This document shows, one piece after another, positions 1 to 11,746 of a stretch of DNA of 64,000 nt. A program made the translations under genes and the position numbers. Location: positions 57,477,800 through 57,541,799 of the forward strand of contig NC_067476.1 in NCBI RefSeq assembly GCF_947179515.1, read 5' to 3'. This DNA is from Apodemus sylvaticus. Taxonomy: Eukaryota > Chordata > Mammalia > Rodentia > Muridae. The notes under the pieces are model-generated. The model made no database searches and was not told the origin of the DNA. It was given only the letters and a program-made list of their open reading frames with translations. Numbering within the stretch: position 1 is the first letter of the stretch; every line of letters begins with the position of its first letter.

Positions 1-599
1 TGAGGTGTCAGTCAGTAAACATTCAGGGACTTCCACATCGGGGCGGAGCGCTAAGGAGCCTTTTGCAGAAGTTGACTGATCTCATCAGCTAAGTACTGGA
101 AGATGGTTTTAGGTGCCTCTGTAGATGCAGCAGAAATATTCACTTCAGCTTTTTAAAAACTGCTTTCTTTGTTGGGAGGAGGTTTGGTTCATTTCAGTGT
201 GGGGGAACTGAGGGTGTATAAGAATTGAAGGAGGGTGAAACAGACTTAAAACTAAACAGGAAGTTAAAGACTGCTGTGTGGGCTAGCCTTGGACAAGGAA
301 AGGCTCATCAGCTGAACGAACACTTTATCTTGATCACAACTACTGAAAGAAATGAAGAAAGTAAGTGAAGAAGATGGTGAGCTTCTCAGAGGCATCGGGA
401 ACTGCCCTATGCACCTTAGAATGTTACCTCAGCCACTGTCCACCCTCTTCCTACAACTGAGACAACCAATGAGCAAACAGAGAGGAGCCAGGCTGAATCA
501 CTTGCCCAAGTTCATGCAGCCAGTGAGGAGAGTTGGGGGCAGTAATGGCCTGCTCAGATTCCATGCTTTCTGATCTAGTATTTATCTTTTTTCCCCATC

Positions 600-1810
600 A
601 TACCCTTCTACTGAAACAAAGGATTCTGGAGAAGTCCATGTCTGTGAACATTCTTAAAACTAAAACTGTAAGGCAAGGCTGAGGCCGTAGGGTCTGATTC
701 CAACATGACGGCACCATCGGGGGCTCAAAAGAAACTGCAGTTAGAGAAGACGGTGGAAGCATCTTGAGTCAAACTGTCAGAAACCAGCCATGGGCAGTGG
801 TGACAGACAGCTCGCAAACTGAGAATTCTATTTTGGCAAATGATACGCAGTCTAAAATACAAAGGCCATAAGCAGCAGACAGTGTCCTGTGAAGGTCAAA
901 GTTGAAAAGTCTGGAGGCAAAAGAAGGGTGAAGGCCGTCGAAGGCAGAACCCCGCGGCGGGCGAGCTGCCACAAGCAACCTGTTTCTCTTTTCTGCAGTT
1001 TGCCCTAGAAACTGAGACAAGATTTAGTTTTTACCTTTATTTAAAACTATTCTCAGGGAGGCGAGCTAGTGGAGGGGGGGAAGCCTTCCAACCATCTTAA
1101 CAAAAACACATTTTAAAAATAATGATCTCTTCAAATTACTTTGGTTTTCTCTTCCTTGTACAGAACAGTTCTTGGCACAGAACCAGCTACTGTTCAGACA
1201 AAAAGAAAGAAAGAAAGAAATTGGCACAGAATAAAAAGGGCATCGGGTTTTCTGTGGGTTTTTTGTTTTGTTTTGTTTTTTTAGCTTCCTCGGCCCAAGC
1301 ATTTTTGACAGTCTTCCATCCAATTACCAGAAACACCAACATGTTTGCAATTACAGTCAGTGTCACAGTTCCAGTGTCTACTTTGATTCTTCTTTCTTTT
1401 GCTTAGAGCAGAGGAAACAGTTGTCTTTATCTTGCATTAGGCAATCTGGTCAAATGTGCCGTGTGCTTAATGAGGCACGAAGCAGACTTGAGAGACCCAC
1501 CTGCCACATCAGGCGGGAACGTCCACTCGAAGAGGTAACAGAGCCAGAGTGCTGATTCTGTACCACAGGACTTGGGAGATGGATTACTGCTGGGCAGCCG
1601 GGTCATCTGGCCTAAACTGGCTTCTCAAAAGCCGGATGTGCAAACAGGCTGATCTACACTTGTCACAAGGGGTGGTGTTTCAGCCAACCACAAGAAGCCA
1701 ACCATTCAACCACCTTCAAATAAGACAGCTATGAGTAATTGGTCCAGACATCCCTGTAGAAGACACGTGTTCTTTGTCCAGGTCACCTTTTTCCTTAGCT
1801 ATAAATAAAA
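600..1810. other. CpG-retaining block inside intron 5, function unknown
   Basis: About twenty CpG dinucleotides fall between 660 and 1620, including CCCCGCGGCGGG near 951, whereas the neighbouring intron has few. On the plus strand a strong acceptor-like tract ends in CTGCAG at 998 and an AATAAA lies at 1804-1809. This could be an alternative exon, an antisense transcript end or an enhancer, but the reading frames are broken and I recognise no protein. Confidence 0.3.
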
Positions 1811-2350
1811 CCTGTCCATGAAGCAGAATGGGACCGTCTGAACCGCTTCGTTTTGGTTGTGTCTGATTATGGAATCTCAGTGAGGACAATTATGAAGTTA
1901 AAACCTAGATTTGTTGCAATGCTGTCTTTTAATATTGCCCAATTTTTGTACTGAGTTCCTATTTTTAGAAACATTTTTAAATTGATTCTATCTTCAGCCT
2001 CTTATCTGGGGGCCTTGTTTCAAGTCTGAGGAGGACAAGAGGCACATTCTTTTGCAGAATTTGGAAGCCTTTCTCAGATTACTGAAGTCAGCAGCAAAGT
2101 AGCATTATCTCCCTAGATTCTCAAATCCTAGGCATCTGGTGACAGGTGGCAGGCGGCTGGAACCATTTGTTATGAGAAAAACTGGTTACTTTATAAACAC
2201 CCTCACAGATAATCTTATCTAGAATTTACATTAAAAAGCCATCTACTTAATTATTCTGTTTATATTAGCATGTAATGTCCTCTCGCATCTGTATTCTGAA
2301 AATAAAGATACTAAGGGCCCTCTCCTTTTCCACATGGCCCCAAATCATGG

Positions 2351-2394
2351 GGTTTGTTTTTTTTTTGTTTGTTTTTGTTTTTGTTTTTGTTTTT
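2351..2394. repeat. T-rich (GTTTTT)n simple repeat
   Basis: Runs of T interrupted by single G at about six-base spacing. Confidence 0.85.
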
Positions 2395-2629
2395 AGGTAA
2401 GCTCTTTAATTACACCTACTTGATAACAGAAAGCTGCCTAGTCCAGTGAATAGAAAGTCTCTAGACCTGAACATCATTTTCAATAATACTTCTAGCTCAT
2501 TGCGTGAAAATTCAGAGCAATGAAAAAAAATCTCCTTATTCAAGAAAGGGAATAGAGTCCTACACAATATGAATCACAGGGCCAAAGGTACCTAAGGCAT
2601 AGTATTCCGGACACAACTTAGTTCCACTT

Positions 2630-3030
2630 TGTGCTGGATAGCTTAGGTCAACTTGACACAAGCTAACATCATCTGAGAGGAGAGAACCCCATTTAAGAAA
2701 ATCCCTTCTTTCTTACAGGCAAACCTGTAGGGCATGTTATTAATCAATGATAGATGGGAAAGGGCCCAGGCCATTTTAGGTAGTACCATTCCTGGACTAG
2801 TGGTCCTGAATTCTATAAGAAAACAGGCTGAGCAAGCCATGGGGAGCAAACCAGTAAGCAGCACCCCTCCATGGCCTCTGCATCAGCTCCTGACTACCCT
2901 GTTTTGAGGTCCTGCCCTGATGTATTTCAATGATGAACAGTGATATGGAAGTATAAGCCAAATAACTCCCTTGCTCCCCCAGTTGTTTTACTCATATGTT
3001 GTCACAGCACTAGTAACCCTAAATAAGACA
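2630..3030 (+). mobile_element. Solo LTR, rodent ERVL/MaLR-like, family A copy 1
   Basis: Starts TGTGCTGG and ends AATAAGACA, with the CAACTTGACACAAGCT motif near the start and an AATAA-type signal near the 3' end. The five flanking bases are CACTT on the left and CTCTT on the right, a 5-bp target duplication with one mismatch, as for ERVL-type LTRs. Related copies are at 31146-31544, 53255-53634 (reverse) and 55891-56296. The family name is not certain. Confidence 0.7.
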
Positions 3031-3422
3031 CTCTTAGGAACCTGGAAATCTGGACCAACTGTACCTCTGTGTGGAGATAGAGAGACAGACACTAGAACTG
3101 AGACCACACCTTGACTCTCTCATCACCCTCCCTACTCCTAAGCTGGACAACTTGGTGGATTTCATACACAGCTTTCCTAACCCTAGTTGTTACAAGAACT
3201 TCCCCATTGACAATATACACACCCAAATGGAACTACCATAATGATATATTGTAAAAAGTGTTATTTAAATGTTATGGGTTATTTATTTCTAGAATTTTTC
3301 ATTTCATATTTTGCAGAAGGACTGAATATGGGCAATCTATAAAGGTGAAAAAAATGAATTTAATGAACATGTGGTCAGACATAACAAGTATAAGTGAGCA
3401 AAAGAAATAGATAAAAGGAGAT

Positions 3423-3770
3423 TGTGCTAGTTTGAATGAGAATGACACCCCCAATCGTTGGCTTATGTATTTGGAGGCTTCCTTCCCAGTAGGTGAAGGA
3501 TTAGGAGGTGTGATCTTGTTGAAGGAGGTATGTTACCTGGGATGGGCTTTGAGGTTTCCGAAGCCGGGACCACCTCTATGCTCCCTCTAGCATCTGTGAA
3601 TCAGTAAGCTCTCAGCTACTGCTGCAGCACTATTCCTGCCTAAGGTCATGGTGCCCTGCCATAACGTGGACTCGCCATCTGAAACTGTACGCAAGCCCCA
3701 ATTAGATGCTTTCTTTTATGAGTTTCTCTGGTTGTGGTGTCTCTTCACAGCAATAGAAGTTGATTTTTAA
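3423..3770 (+). mobile_element. Rodent LTR fragment (MaLR-like)
   Basis: Begins TGTGCTAGTTTGAATGAGAA and contains the familiar run through GGATTAGGAGGTGTG, GGGCTTTGAGGTTTC and CTCTCAGCTACTGCT, ending near TCTTCACAGCAATAGAA. These are remembered landmarks of a common murid solo LTR. The 3' end is degraded. Confidence 0.6.
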
Positions 3771-3950
3771 CTACTTTGCCAAGAAGGATGATTTTTTTGA
3801 ACTAGGCCGGATTCCCAGCTGCTTCTGTTCTCTTGCACATAGCATGAGGCTAACTCATCCAGCCGTTTAGACATGAGCTAGGATCTGGCTAAAGTGCAGC
3901 TTCGTGCCAGCTCTTAATACAGCTCGAGAATGACATATAGTGAACACCTG

Positions 3951-4183
3951 AAGATTTATTGAACATTTATATATGAAGTAATGCTCTTAGCATTATGTAC
4001 TTCATATATTTATATACATAATTATGGCTTTATTTTTGAAACAAATGAATAGATAGCTATCATTATTAGCCTCGTTTTACACAAAGAAAAATAGTACACA
4101 GAGGCTAATAACCTTGGTAGTAAGCATAAAAGCCTAGAAAGGTATCCGTGCCCTCTGCCCCAGAGTCCCTGTGCTGTGACCCT
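3951..4183 (+). mobile_element. MIR SINE (mammal-wide)
   Basis: Diverged match to the MIR core: TTTATTGAACATTTATAT, then TATCATTATTAGCCTCGTTT and a final CAGAGTCC-type end. Old and heavily mutated. Confidence 0.6.
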
Positions 4184-6369
4184 TGACCAGCCTGAAAGCA
4201 ATGCTAATCAGCAGGCACTCTAATCAGCAAACGTCTATCACTTTCAGAACTGCAAGCTTCTCCTATAAACATTAAGATACTTCGCATTTCCTGCTGACAA
4301 GGAATGGAAAAAGAGTTCCAGACATGGCCAACGTGCCAAAATAAAATTCTATGATAAGGTTTAAACTACATATGGATTGTTATTTATATCTGTTATTAGA
4401 CCAAACTCCCAGATTCCAATGTCACTAAACTAATTATAACTCTCCCCTACTCCCCCTCTTTTTGCCTTATAGCAGACAGTGTTAGAAAAAAAATGTATTT
4501 AAGGAAGAATTTTTTTTTTTTATTTTTCTTAACCCTGCCTATGCGGTGTCATATTAACTTGAGCTGGTCATTCATTCAGACTCCAAAGTAAATGAGAAAG
4601 CAGCAGCATGTACCAGAAAACATAAGTGTGTGTTTATACCCAAACAAGACTTTCAGATGCCTCAGAGGCACAAGAACACACTCGTCGAAGCTACGCATCT
4701 ACAGGGCATCTCAGATGCCATCTTGGCTGCAACTAATAGGGAATATAGGGTCTGAATAGCTGTGCTCTCCTCATCTGTTACTCTCCCCTCCATGCAAAAA
4801 TATACACAAATATGCATAGGTGCACCCTGGGTAGTAAAAGCAGGCTGTCTGCCCTGTCTTAGTTCTCCTAGACACCCTTGACATTCCTGAATAAAGAGGC
4901 CATGAATAACTTAGTTTTAGTGTATTTGTTTGCCTCACTTATGCCTGATTGGAACAATTGAGAAAAATTACATTCATAAATCTTCTTGCCAAGATAATTA
5001 ATTATGCACAAAATACTCCATGCTGCTTCTGATTTTCATTAATGAGGCAGATTATCTGCAAACTAAGATGCTGCTGTGGCTGAAAAGAAAGGGCAGGATG
5101 TTCGTCTGTCTGTCGGAAACACGTGCACACTGTCTCACCTATGAAATCGTAACGGTGATAAAGGGAACACCCAGCACGTGTGCTTTTCAGATGATCACAT
5201 CCCAAGTAAGACAGGAGTTCATTTTCATTTACTTTCCTCTGTAAGTAACAAACATCTCTAGTTGCTATCATGCTGGTCATTTAACTTCCTCTCCGCCAAA
5301 AAAATTAACTGACCTTTTCAAAAGCATCAGGCCACAAGTACCCAGAGTCACAGAAGTATCAATTGTCTCAATAATCCTTCGGGGAGATGTCTCAGATGGT
5401 CCGACATCCAGTCTTTGTACAGATTAGCCACCTACTTTCCCTTTTCCTTAAGTGGTTAGAATGACTGACAGAGCTGCCATTTTATTAACATGTCTGTTCA
5501 TGGTCCTTATGTCCATAAGACAGGCACAGAATGGACAAGCCTCTCCTCTTAGGAAACTCATTTCCACCATGCTGTAGGATTATCAGGTACGCTGTATAGA
5601 ATATCACGTCGTTCTCCTTAACTCCTTAGCAACCTCTCAGACTGGTGTCCATGCTGCCAAGTACAGCACTGTATCATTGACAGAACAGGGAACAGAACAT
5701 TTTAAGCTTTTGGGCCACCACATTAATGTCTAGTTAGACTGATAACAATCAAGACGGCACACTTAATTTTTTATAGCACTGAGAAACTGGAGAGGCTCTA
5801 CCTCCTCACCAATGAGACACTGTTTAAGCTATGTTACAATCAATATTATGGACTCATCCAATTTTATAATCTACTTTTGACCCAAGGATATGTCTATTAT
5901 TTGGTTAAATTCATAAAAGCCATATTGCAATATAGTATATTTAGTTGAGCTGCTTTGGTTTTGCTTAAGTTTTTCTGTCTTTAACATATATGTATATGTT
6001 CATAAACATGACTAGACTTGTGTTGGAATGAAAGTCCAAAGTGGTAGACCATATGTCAAATGCTTACCACCATCATCTGAGCATCTGAGTAGGTGGTGCT
6101 TCCCACACTTCCAACACATGACAATTAGTATGTAATAAGCTAGGAAAATACTGCCCTTAAAAAAATTGTGATTGAGTGCCATCAATGAATATGGCTATTA
6201 CGAATATAAAAGTTGATTATTTGACTTTACTTTTATGAATCCAAAATAAATCACAAGATTGGCCTTCAATCCAAGACCCATCTTTACCTAATCTAGGTGG
6301 TATGGGTATTATGTTGGACCTACACTCTCCTTCTAAGGTACAAGGACAAAACAAGCTGTTCTGATACAG

Positions 6370-6598
6370 CAGTTACTATGTGCCTGGGACTGTCCCAAGT
6401 TCTGGACATATAAAAACTAATTTGGTCCACCTAATAAGACTCCCTGCAATTGCTGTTATTATATACATTTTTAGAGATAATATAATTTCGGGGAATTTAA
6501 ATAATGGCTCAGTTACTCAGTTGATAAATGGTGAAGCCATAATTTAAACCCATCCAACAGTCTGGCCCGAGGATGTGTGTTCTTATAAGCATGAAGAA
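6370..6598 (+). mobile_element. MIR SINE (mammal-wide)
   Basis: Matches MIR landmarks in order: ACTATGTGCCTGGGACTGT, TGTTATTATATACATTTTT, then GATAAATGGTGAAGCCA and CAGTCTGGCCC. Confidence 0.75.
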
Positions 6599-7029
6599 TA
6601 GTTATTATTAATTGCTCTTGCTGCTGCACTGCAGTTAACAAGAGAAAATGCACCATGGACCATTTTATGAGCCTAAGACTAAACTTCATATTTAAGGCAA
6701 TAACTATCTTACTCATCAGTGAATTATATTTAAGCACTGTTTATTCTTATACAATAATTATATTAGCTTTGGCTCAGGATTGTTAGGAATGGAATCTAAA
6801 TTAAAGATCCATCATCATCTCCATAAATGTATATTCTTACTTGGTCTATAGGGCATCTAACAATGTATACCACCAGAGGCCCCGGTGTGTGGAGTATCAC
6901 TAACACAAACCCTAGGGAAGGAATTCATGTACGTGTAACTGAATAGAGAAAGCAAAGGAATAGTGTTATATGTTTGTGTATGCTATTGTATTTTGTTTTT
7001 AGAATAACTCTCTGATTTTGTACTATTCT

Positions 7030-7857
7030 CAGTTTAAAGATACGGTCCCACAATGAAATTCTACTACACAATTACCGGAGAGGTCAGAATCTAAAACACT
7101 GATGGAATCCACTGTAGGCAAAGAAATGGAATACAGCAATCTTATTCATTGCTGGCAAAATACATAGCTAACTTTGGATGACAGTAAGCATATTCTAAGC
7201 ACACTGTCCAACACATGCTCCTTGTTATTTACTCAAATGGACTGAAATTTAACTTGACACTAAAACCTACACATGACTGTTTATTCACACTTGCCAAAAC
7301 CTGGAAGCAACTAAAATGTTCTTTAGCAAGTGAATGGATGGATAAGCAGTTGTATATGCAGACAATGGGCTATTAGTCAGCCCCAGACAGACATCAGCTA
7401 TCAAGCCATGCAAAGATAGAGAAGAAACTTAATTGCTTATTACTGGGTGAAAGGTAAGTTAGCGTGAAAAGCGACATAATGTATGATTTCAACCAGACAA
7501 TCTAGGTTTAAAAAAAATCAGTGTACACAGCTGGGGAGGGAGGGACAAACTAGCAGAGCAAAAAGGACTTGAGGGGCAGTCAGGTTATTCTGCATCGTAT
7601 TGTAAGGACTGACACCAGCCATTATACATCTGTTCACATTCACGGAATATACAACACCGAGACTGAACCTCAGTGAAGATAGCGCCCCAGATGATAATGA
7701 TGTCTTAATGTTTGAACATCAGTGGTACTAAAGTCCTCTCCAGGTAGAGGATGCTAATAATACAGTTGCTGGGGTGGGATGTATAGAGACTCTCTACCTT
7801 CTGCTCAATAATGCTATTAACTGAAAACTTCTCTAAAAGATAAAATCCAACCTCCAA
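7030..7857 (+). mobile_element. Ancient L1M element, ORF2 end plus 3' UTR
   Basis: Follows mammal-wide L1M order: TTCATTGCTGGCAAAATAC, TATTTACTCAAATGGACTGA, CACTTGCCAAAACCTGGAAG, GCTATCAAGCCATGCAAAG, then the 3' UTR with TTATACATCTGTTCACATTC, TTCTGCTCAATAATGCTAT and CTCTAAAAGATAAAATCC. It ends at a purine tail. No open frame survives. The insertion predates the rodents. Confidence 0.8.
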
Positions 7858-7932
7858 AAAAAGGGAGGGAGAGAAGGAGGGGAGGGAGGGATGGAGGGAG
7901 GGACAGAGGGAGGGAAGGAGGTGAGGGGAGAG
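7855..7932 (+). repeat. Polypurine (GGGA)n tract
   Basis: Almost uninterrupted A/G run at the tail of the preceding L1M, probably an expanded A-rich tail. Confidence 0.85.
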
Positions 7933-9363
7933 AAACCTACAATACCTGACTCTAGCTATCACCAAATATCTCAGTTTCTCAAAGCTGTCCTTCAGTATGT
8001 AATTGAGCTAGTATATTTTCATTTAGAATTTTCTGAATTGTGGTTTTTCTTATACTGCAGGAATTGAAGTGGCTGATTAGTTTAGCAGTAATGAAGTGGG
8101 AAGGCAAAATTACCATCTCAAAAATGAGAAATAAGTAAAGCCCACTAGAGCTGGGTTTCCATTATTGGAGCAATTGTTCTTGCTTAGCAAAATCCTCTTG
8201 GATGAGCCTCTTCTTTGGAGAGGAATGGTCTCTGTGTTACTCCAAATGAGTGACAACCTCCTGTCTAAGAGAATGAAAGAAATTTTGAGTCTGTCTTGGA
8301 AACATCAGAATCAAGGGTTTGAACTGTGAACCTAAGAAGAAAAAGATCACTGAGAAATTCTTTTAAAAAGACAGTCATTCTGGGAGCATGGTGGCAGGTC
8401 ATAGTTAAGAGAGAACTAGATGCCAGAGAGGAAGAATTGGGAAGGGAGGAGCAGGAAGGGTGAAAGAAAGGCATGAGTTGTAATGGACCTGCTTGTGACA
8501 GGGAAGACAAAGAACCCAGCAACATTTGTTTAATGAACAGTGTTGAGTGGAGGCTTAGCTTGGTAATCCTCCATCATCAGTGAAAGACAACTGCACTGTA
8601 TGGCCACACCCTGACTAACAAGTGTGAAGGTGGGATGGGGGATAAAGATGGGATCAGGAAAAGAGGAACAGGCAATACAGCATCAGAAGCAGGCAGGAGC
8701 CAGCAGGAGATGCTGGAAGAGGTAGCTTCCAGAGAGGACGAGCCCGTAAGAGAAGAGAACAGGACACACGTAGAGTATATGGCTGGAGGGGTCTGTGCTG
8801 GGTCTCCAGCCTCTGGCACCTTCCTCAAGAGGCTTATCTGATTAAAGGGGCAATACCAATACTCACATCCCACTGGATTTTCAAACAGAACCTGTCATTG
8901 TTCACTTATTTTGTAGCTTTCTAATCATTTGGTCTAGTAGTTCTCTCAAGTGACAATGATTTTGCAGGCTGGGATACACCTTACAAAATCTGGTGACATT
9001 TTAGATATCCTGAGAGTATTCTACTCAAACAAGCGTGGTAGACCTTAGAGATTCTTCTTCCTAGTGTTCACCAGACACTTTCCTCCAGAGTGAGAGTTAC
9101 ATGCCACCAAATAGCAAGAGTTCAAAGACTGAGAAATACAATGAAAGAAAATTCATGAAGGAAAATGAAACTGACTTTTGTTCTGTGTATCTGCAACACC
9201 TGTCATTGGGAACAGCACATAGTAGGTGCTCCATAAGTAACATCTGAGTGTTAGACATTAAATTTTCATTTTTTTTAGCCTGAAATAAAAACCAACTTCT
9301 CCTGGTCACACATATCCTTCCATTTTATGTCTGTCTTCTAGTTTGCATCATAGAAATAGAAAA

Positions 9364-9518
9364 CAGAGATGCATCCCTCTCCTGTGTATCCTGACAGAGA
9401 TGCATCCCTCTCCTGTGTATCCTGACAGAGATGCATCCCTCTCCTGTGTATCCTGACAGAGATGCATCCCTCTCCTGTGTATCCTGAAAGAGATGCATCC
9501 CTCTCCCATGCATACTGA
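9364..9518. repeat. 31-bp minisatellite, five units
   Basis: Units start at 9364, 9395, 9426, 9457 and 9488. Each contains ATGCATCCCTCTCC and ends in TATCCTGA or a variant; the first four are identical and the fifth has diverged. The period is not a multiple of three, so the minus-strand frames across it are coincidental. Confidence 0.95.
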
Positions 9519-10205
9519 CCAGGAGAGCAGCCTCCAGATGATTTCTATACACCTGGGATCATGGGATGGAAGCAAACAGAAATGTTGCAGTAAATATACC
9601 AACCACTTGATCGGGGCCTTTGACGGCTATAACTTTGAAATGATTACAGTATGCCTAGAGTCTGAATAATGAGCTCTGCTGAGTCTGTAAACCCACGGAG
9701 TCCTAAACTCCTATAACCACAAACCTGCAGACACGGGCCAGTGTTCTACCGTTTTCCACAGGAATGTGACCAGTCTTGCAGGAAAGCTCTCTCTGTTCTG
9801 CACTTATAGTTTTAAATGGCATCAGCAGCAATCTAGCACAATTTGGCACATCTTTCTGACTCCGAGGAAACCATAACTCACATTTCAGAATTTCAAAAAA
9901 AAAAAGCCTCAAAATAATAATCTGGAGGGGAGATTGCAAATACAATGATACAACACTTGTTTTCAAATGTTCGCTTAGCATTCCTCCATCTGCAGTGTTA
10001 ACACGATCCGGAAAGGGAGATGGGAGTCTTCATTTTCCTATGCGTACTTACTGGGAAAGCTACACAGTCGTTAAGAGAAAATACTTTTAGGCTAGCCATT
10101 AACATATTCAACCATGCAACTGTGATACCATTTCAGAACATCACCAGGCCATATAATAACCATCTGGCCAAGACCGGGACTTCACTCACTGTCTATTTAT
10201 GTTAC

Positions 10206-10459
10206 CTGGTTTTCTTGTTGATCCCAGAGACACAACTGCAGAACCTGAGACAATTCCTGCCGCTGTTGCTGCAAGTACTTGTCCAGCTGCCTTCTCCTGT
10301 CCTGCAGAAGCTCAAGGAGGCTGTCGATCTTCAGACAGCTGCTCTGAGCTCCCTGGATCAGCTGAGAATTCACAGTAGATCCTTCACACTTGAATTTTTC
10401 TATGAAGTCAGTCAGTTGTCGGCTTTTGTTTAAAAGGACTAGAGATCTTTCTAAGAGTT
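10206..10459 (-). CDS. Ccdc141: Ccdc141 coding exon 5 (residues 177-261)
   Basis: Acceptor TTTCTTCTAG precedes AA at 10459, and donor GTAACA follows CAG at 10206. With the G carried from exon 4 it encodes 85 residues: ELLERSLVLLNKSRQLTDFI, then a stretch with CLKIDSLLELLQDRRRQLDK, ending QVLQLCLWDQQENQ. This is a spectrin-type helical segment. It ends in phase 0, so the next exon begins a codon; I did not find that exon between 1 and 10205 and infer that it lies outside the window. Confidence 0.95.
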
Positions 10460-11368
10460 CTAGAAGAAAATTAGAAAGAAAAATAATACAGTAATGAACA
10501 TCTGTGCAGTTGTTTTTGTATTCTTCATTATACGTATATAACATACTAATACTATACTACATTGAAAAGAATTTAATCCAGTGTGATCAAACACATGTGT
10601 CTGTCAAATGGATCACCAGCTAACAACCTCTATAGTGACTGTATTGTATACTAAAGAATGGGGGGGGGGGGGCGGTTTAAAGCCTAAGAACTGAAGAATC
10701 ACCTTGGGGAGAGAGCATTGACGGGTAGGTAGGATTGAGACCAGTACTCCGGAAATTACACATCAGCATCAATGGGAGAAACAACTTAGAGTATGTCCAC
10801 TATTTACCAGCCAGGAGTAGGAATTCTCTGCCCATGACGTCTCTTATCTTACCATCAATGGTTTTTCTATTTTACACTTTCAGCCCACTTTCTGCATGTC
10901 TGCTTCTCTCCATCCCATGATGCAAAGTGCCCCCTGCTGCCTGCACTTGTGCAACCCTCTCTTGACTGCATCCTCTCTCTAACCCACTCCCCCATTCTTC
11001 ACACTCACCCACGGAGATCTTTTTAAACTTGTTTTGTGGTAAGTGGTATTTCTACCAGTCCTTCCTGAAGGGAGGAGGAAGGCTCCCGAGACTCAGGAAA
11101 CTGAAATACTTACGAGGTTCAAGAACTTCACTAAACTTACAAGACCCAAGAACTCTAAAATTATAAGATCCACATGGGTTTATATCCCACTTCTGGTTAA
11201 AGTGTTTTAGAGCTGGAGAATGGCTCAGAGGTTAACAGCACTGACTACTCTTCTAGAGGTCCTGAGTTCAAATCCCAGCAACCACATGATGACTCACAAC
11301 CATCTGTAATGGGATCTCATGCCCTCTTCTGGTGTGGCTGAAGACAACAACAGTGTACTCATACACAA

Positions 11369-11407
<39 letters not shown>

Positions 11408-11710
11408 ATCTTAAAAAAATATCCACAACATTCCTGGGAGTGGGGAGGCTTAGATGAGCTGTAAATATTTATTAGGAAAGAGGCTTTTCAGCAAATCTGT
11501 CTGCAAATTCAGCAGAAAGCTGCAGGAACATGGCTTTTACAAGTCATCACCCTGGAGAGGTGGCCTTCCTTGAGACGCTGCTGGTTCTTAGTCAGTCATG
11601 CTCCCATAAGTTAGCCCAATGGACATACCATTTCGCCAAGCTAAATGTATGAATGTTTTCTGTAGTCTATCATTAGTGCCCCATCTAAGACAAACAGGCA
11701 TTTGTCCCAG

Positions 11711-11746
<36 letters not shown>

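Larger units (their letters stand above)
1..10205 (-). other. Ccdc141: Ccdc141 intron 5 (partial)
   Basis: Opens with the donor GTAACA at 10205 and has no recognisable acceptor or exon before the window edge. It holds a CpG-retaining block (about 600-1620), LTR fragments (2630-3030, 3423-3770), MIRs (3951-4183, 6370-6598), an L1M (7030-7857) and a minisatellite (9364-9518). The stretches 1-600, 1850-2340, 4190-6360, 7940-9360 and 9520-10205 show nothing I recognise beyond short A- or T-rich runs; every open frame there is short and unlike a protein. Confidence 0.8.

Noticed and set aside
1122..1406. Small membrane protein (hydrophobic open frames on both strands)
   Set aside because: Frames are short, opposite-strand frames are equally good, and no family resemblance or codon bias is visible.
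9364..9518. CRISPR array
   Set aside because: Units are contiguous with no spacers and the DNA is mammalian.
9325..9602. Repeat protein in two minus-strand frames
   Set aside because: The 31-bp minisatellite period shifts frame at each unit; no start context, splice sites or family match.
10020..10433. 137-codon plus-strand open frame
   Set aside because: Shadow of Ccdc141 exon 5, which is on the opposite strand with proper splice sites.
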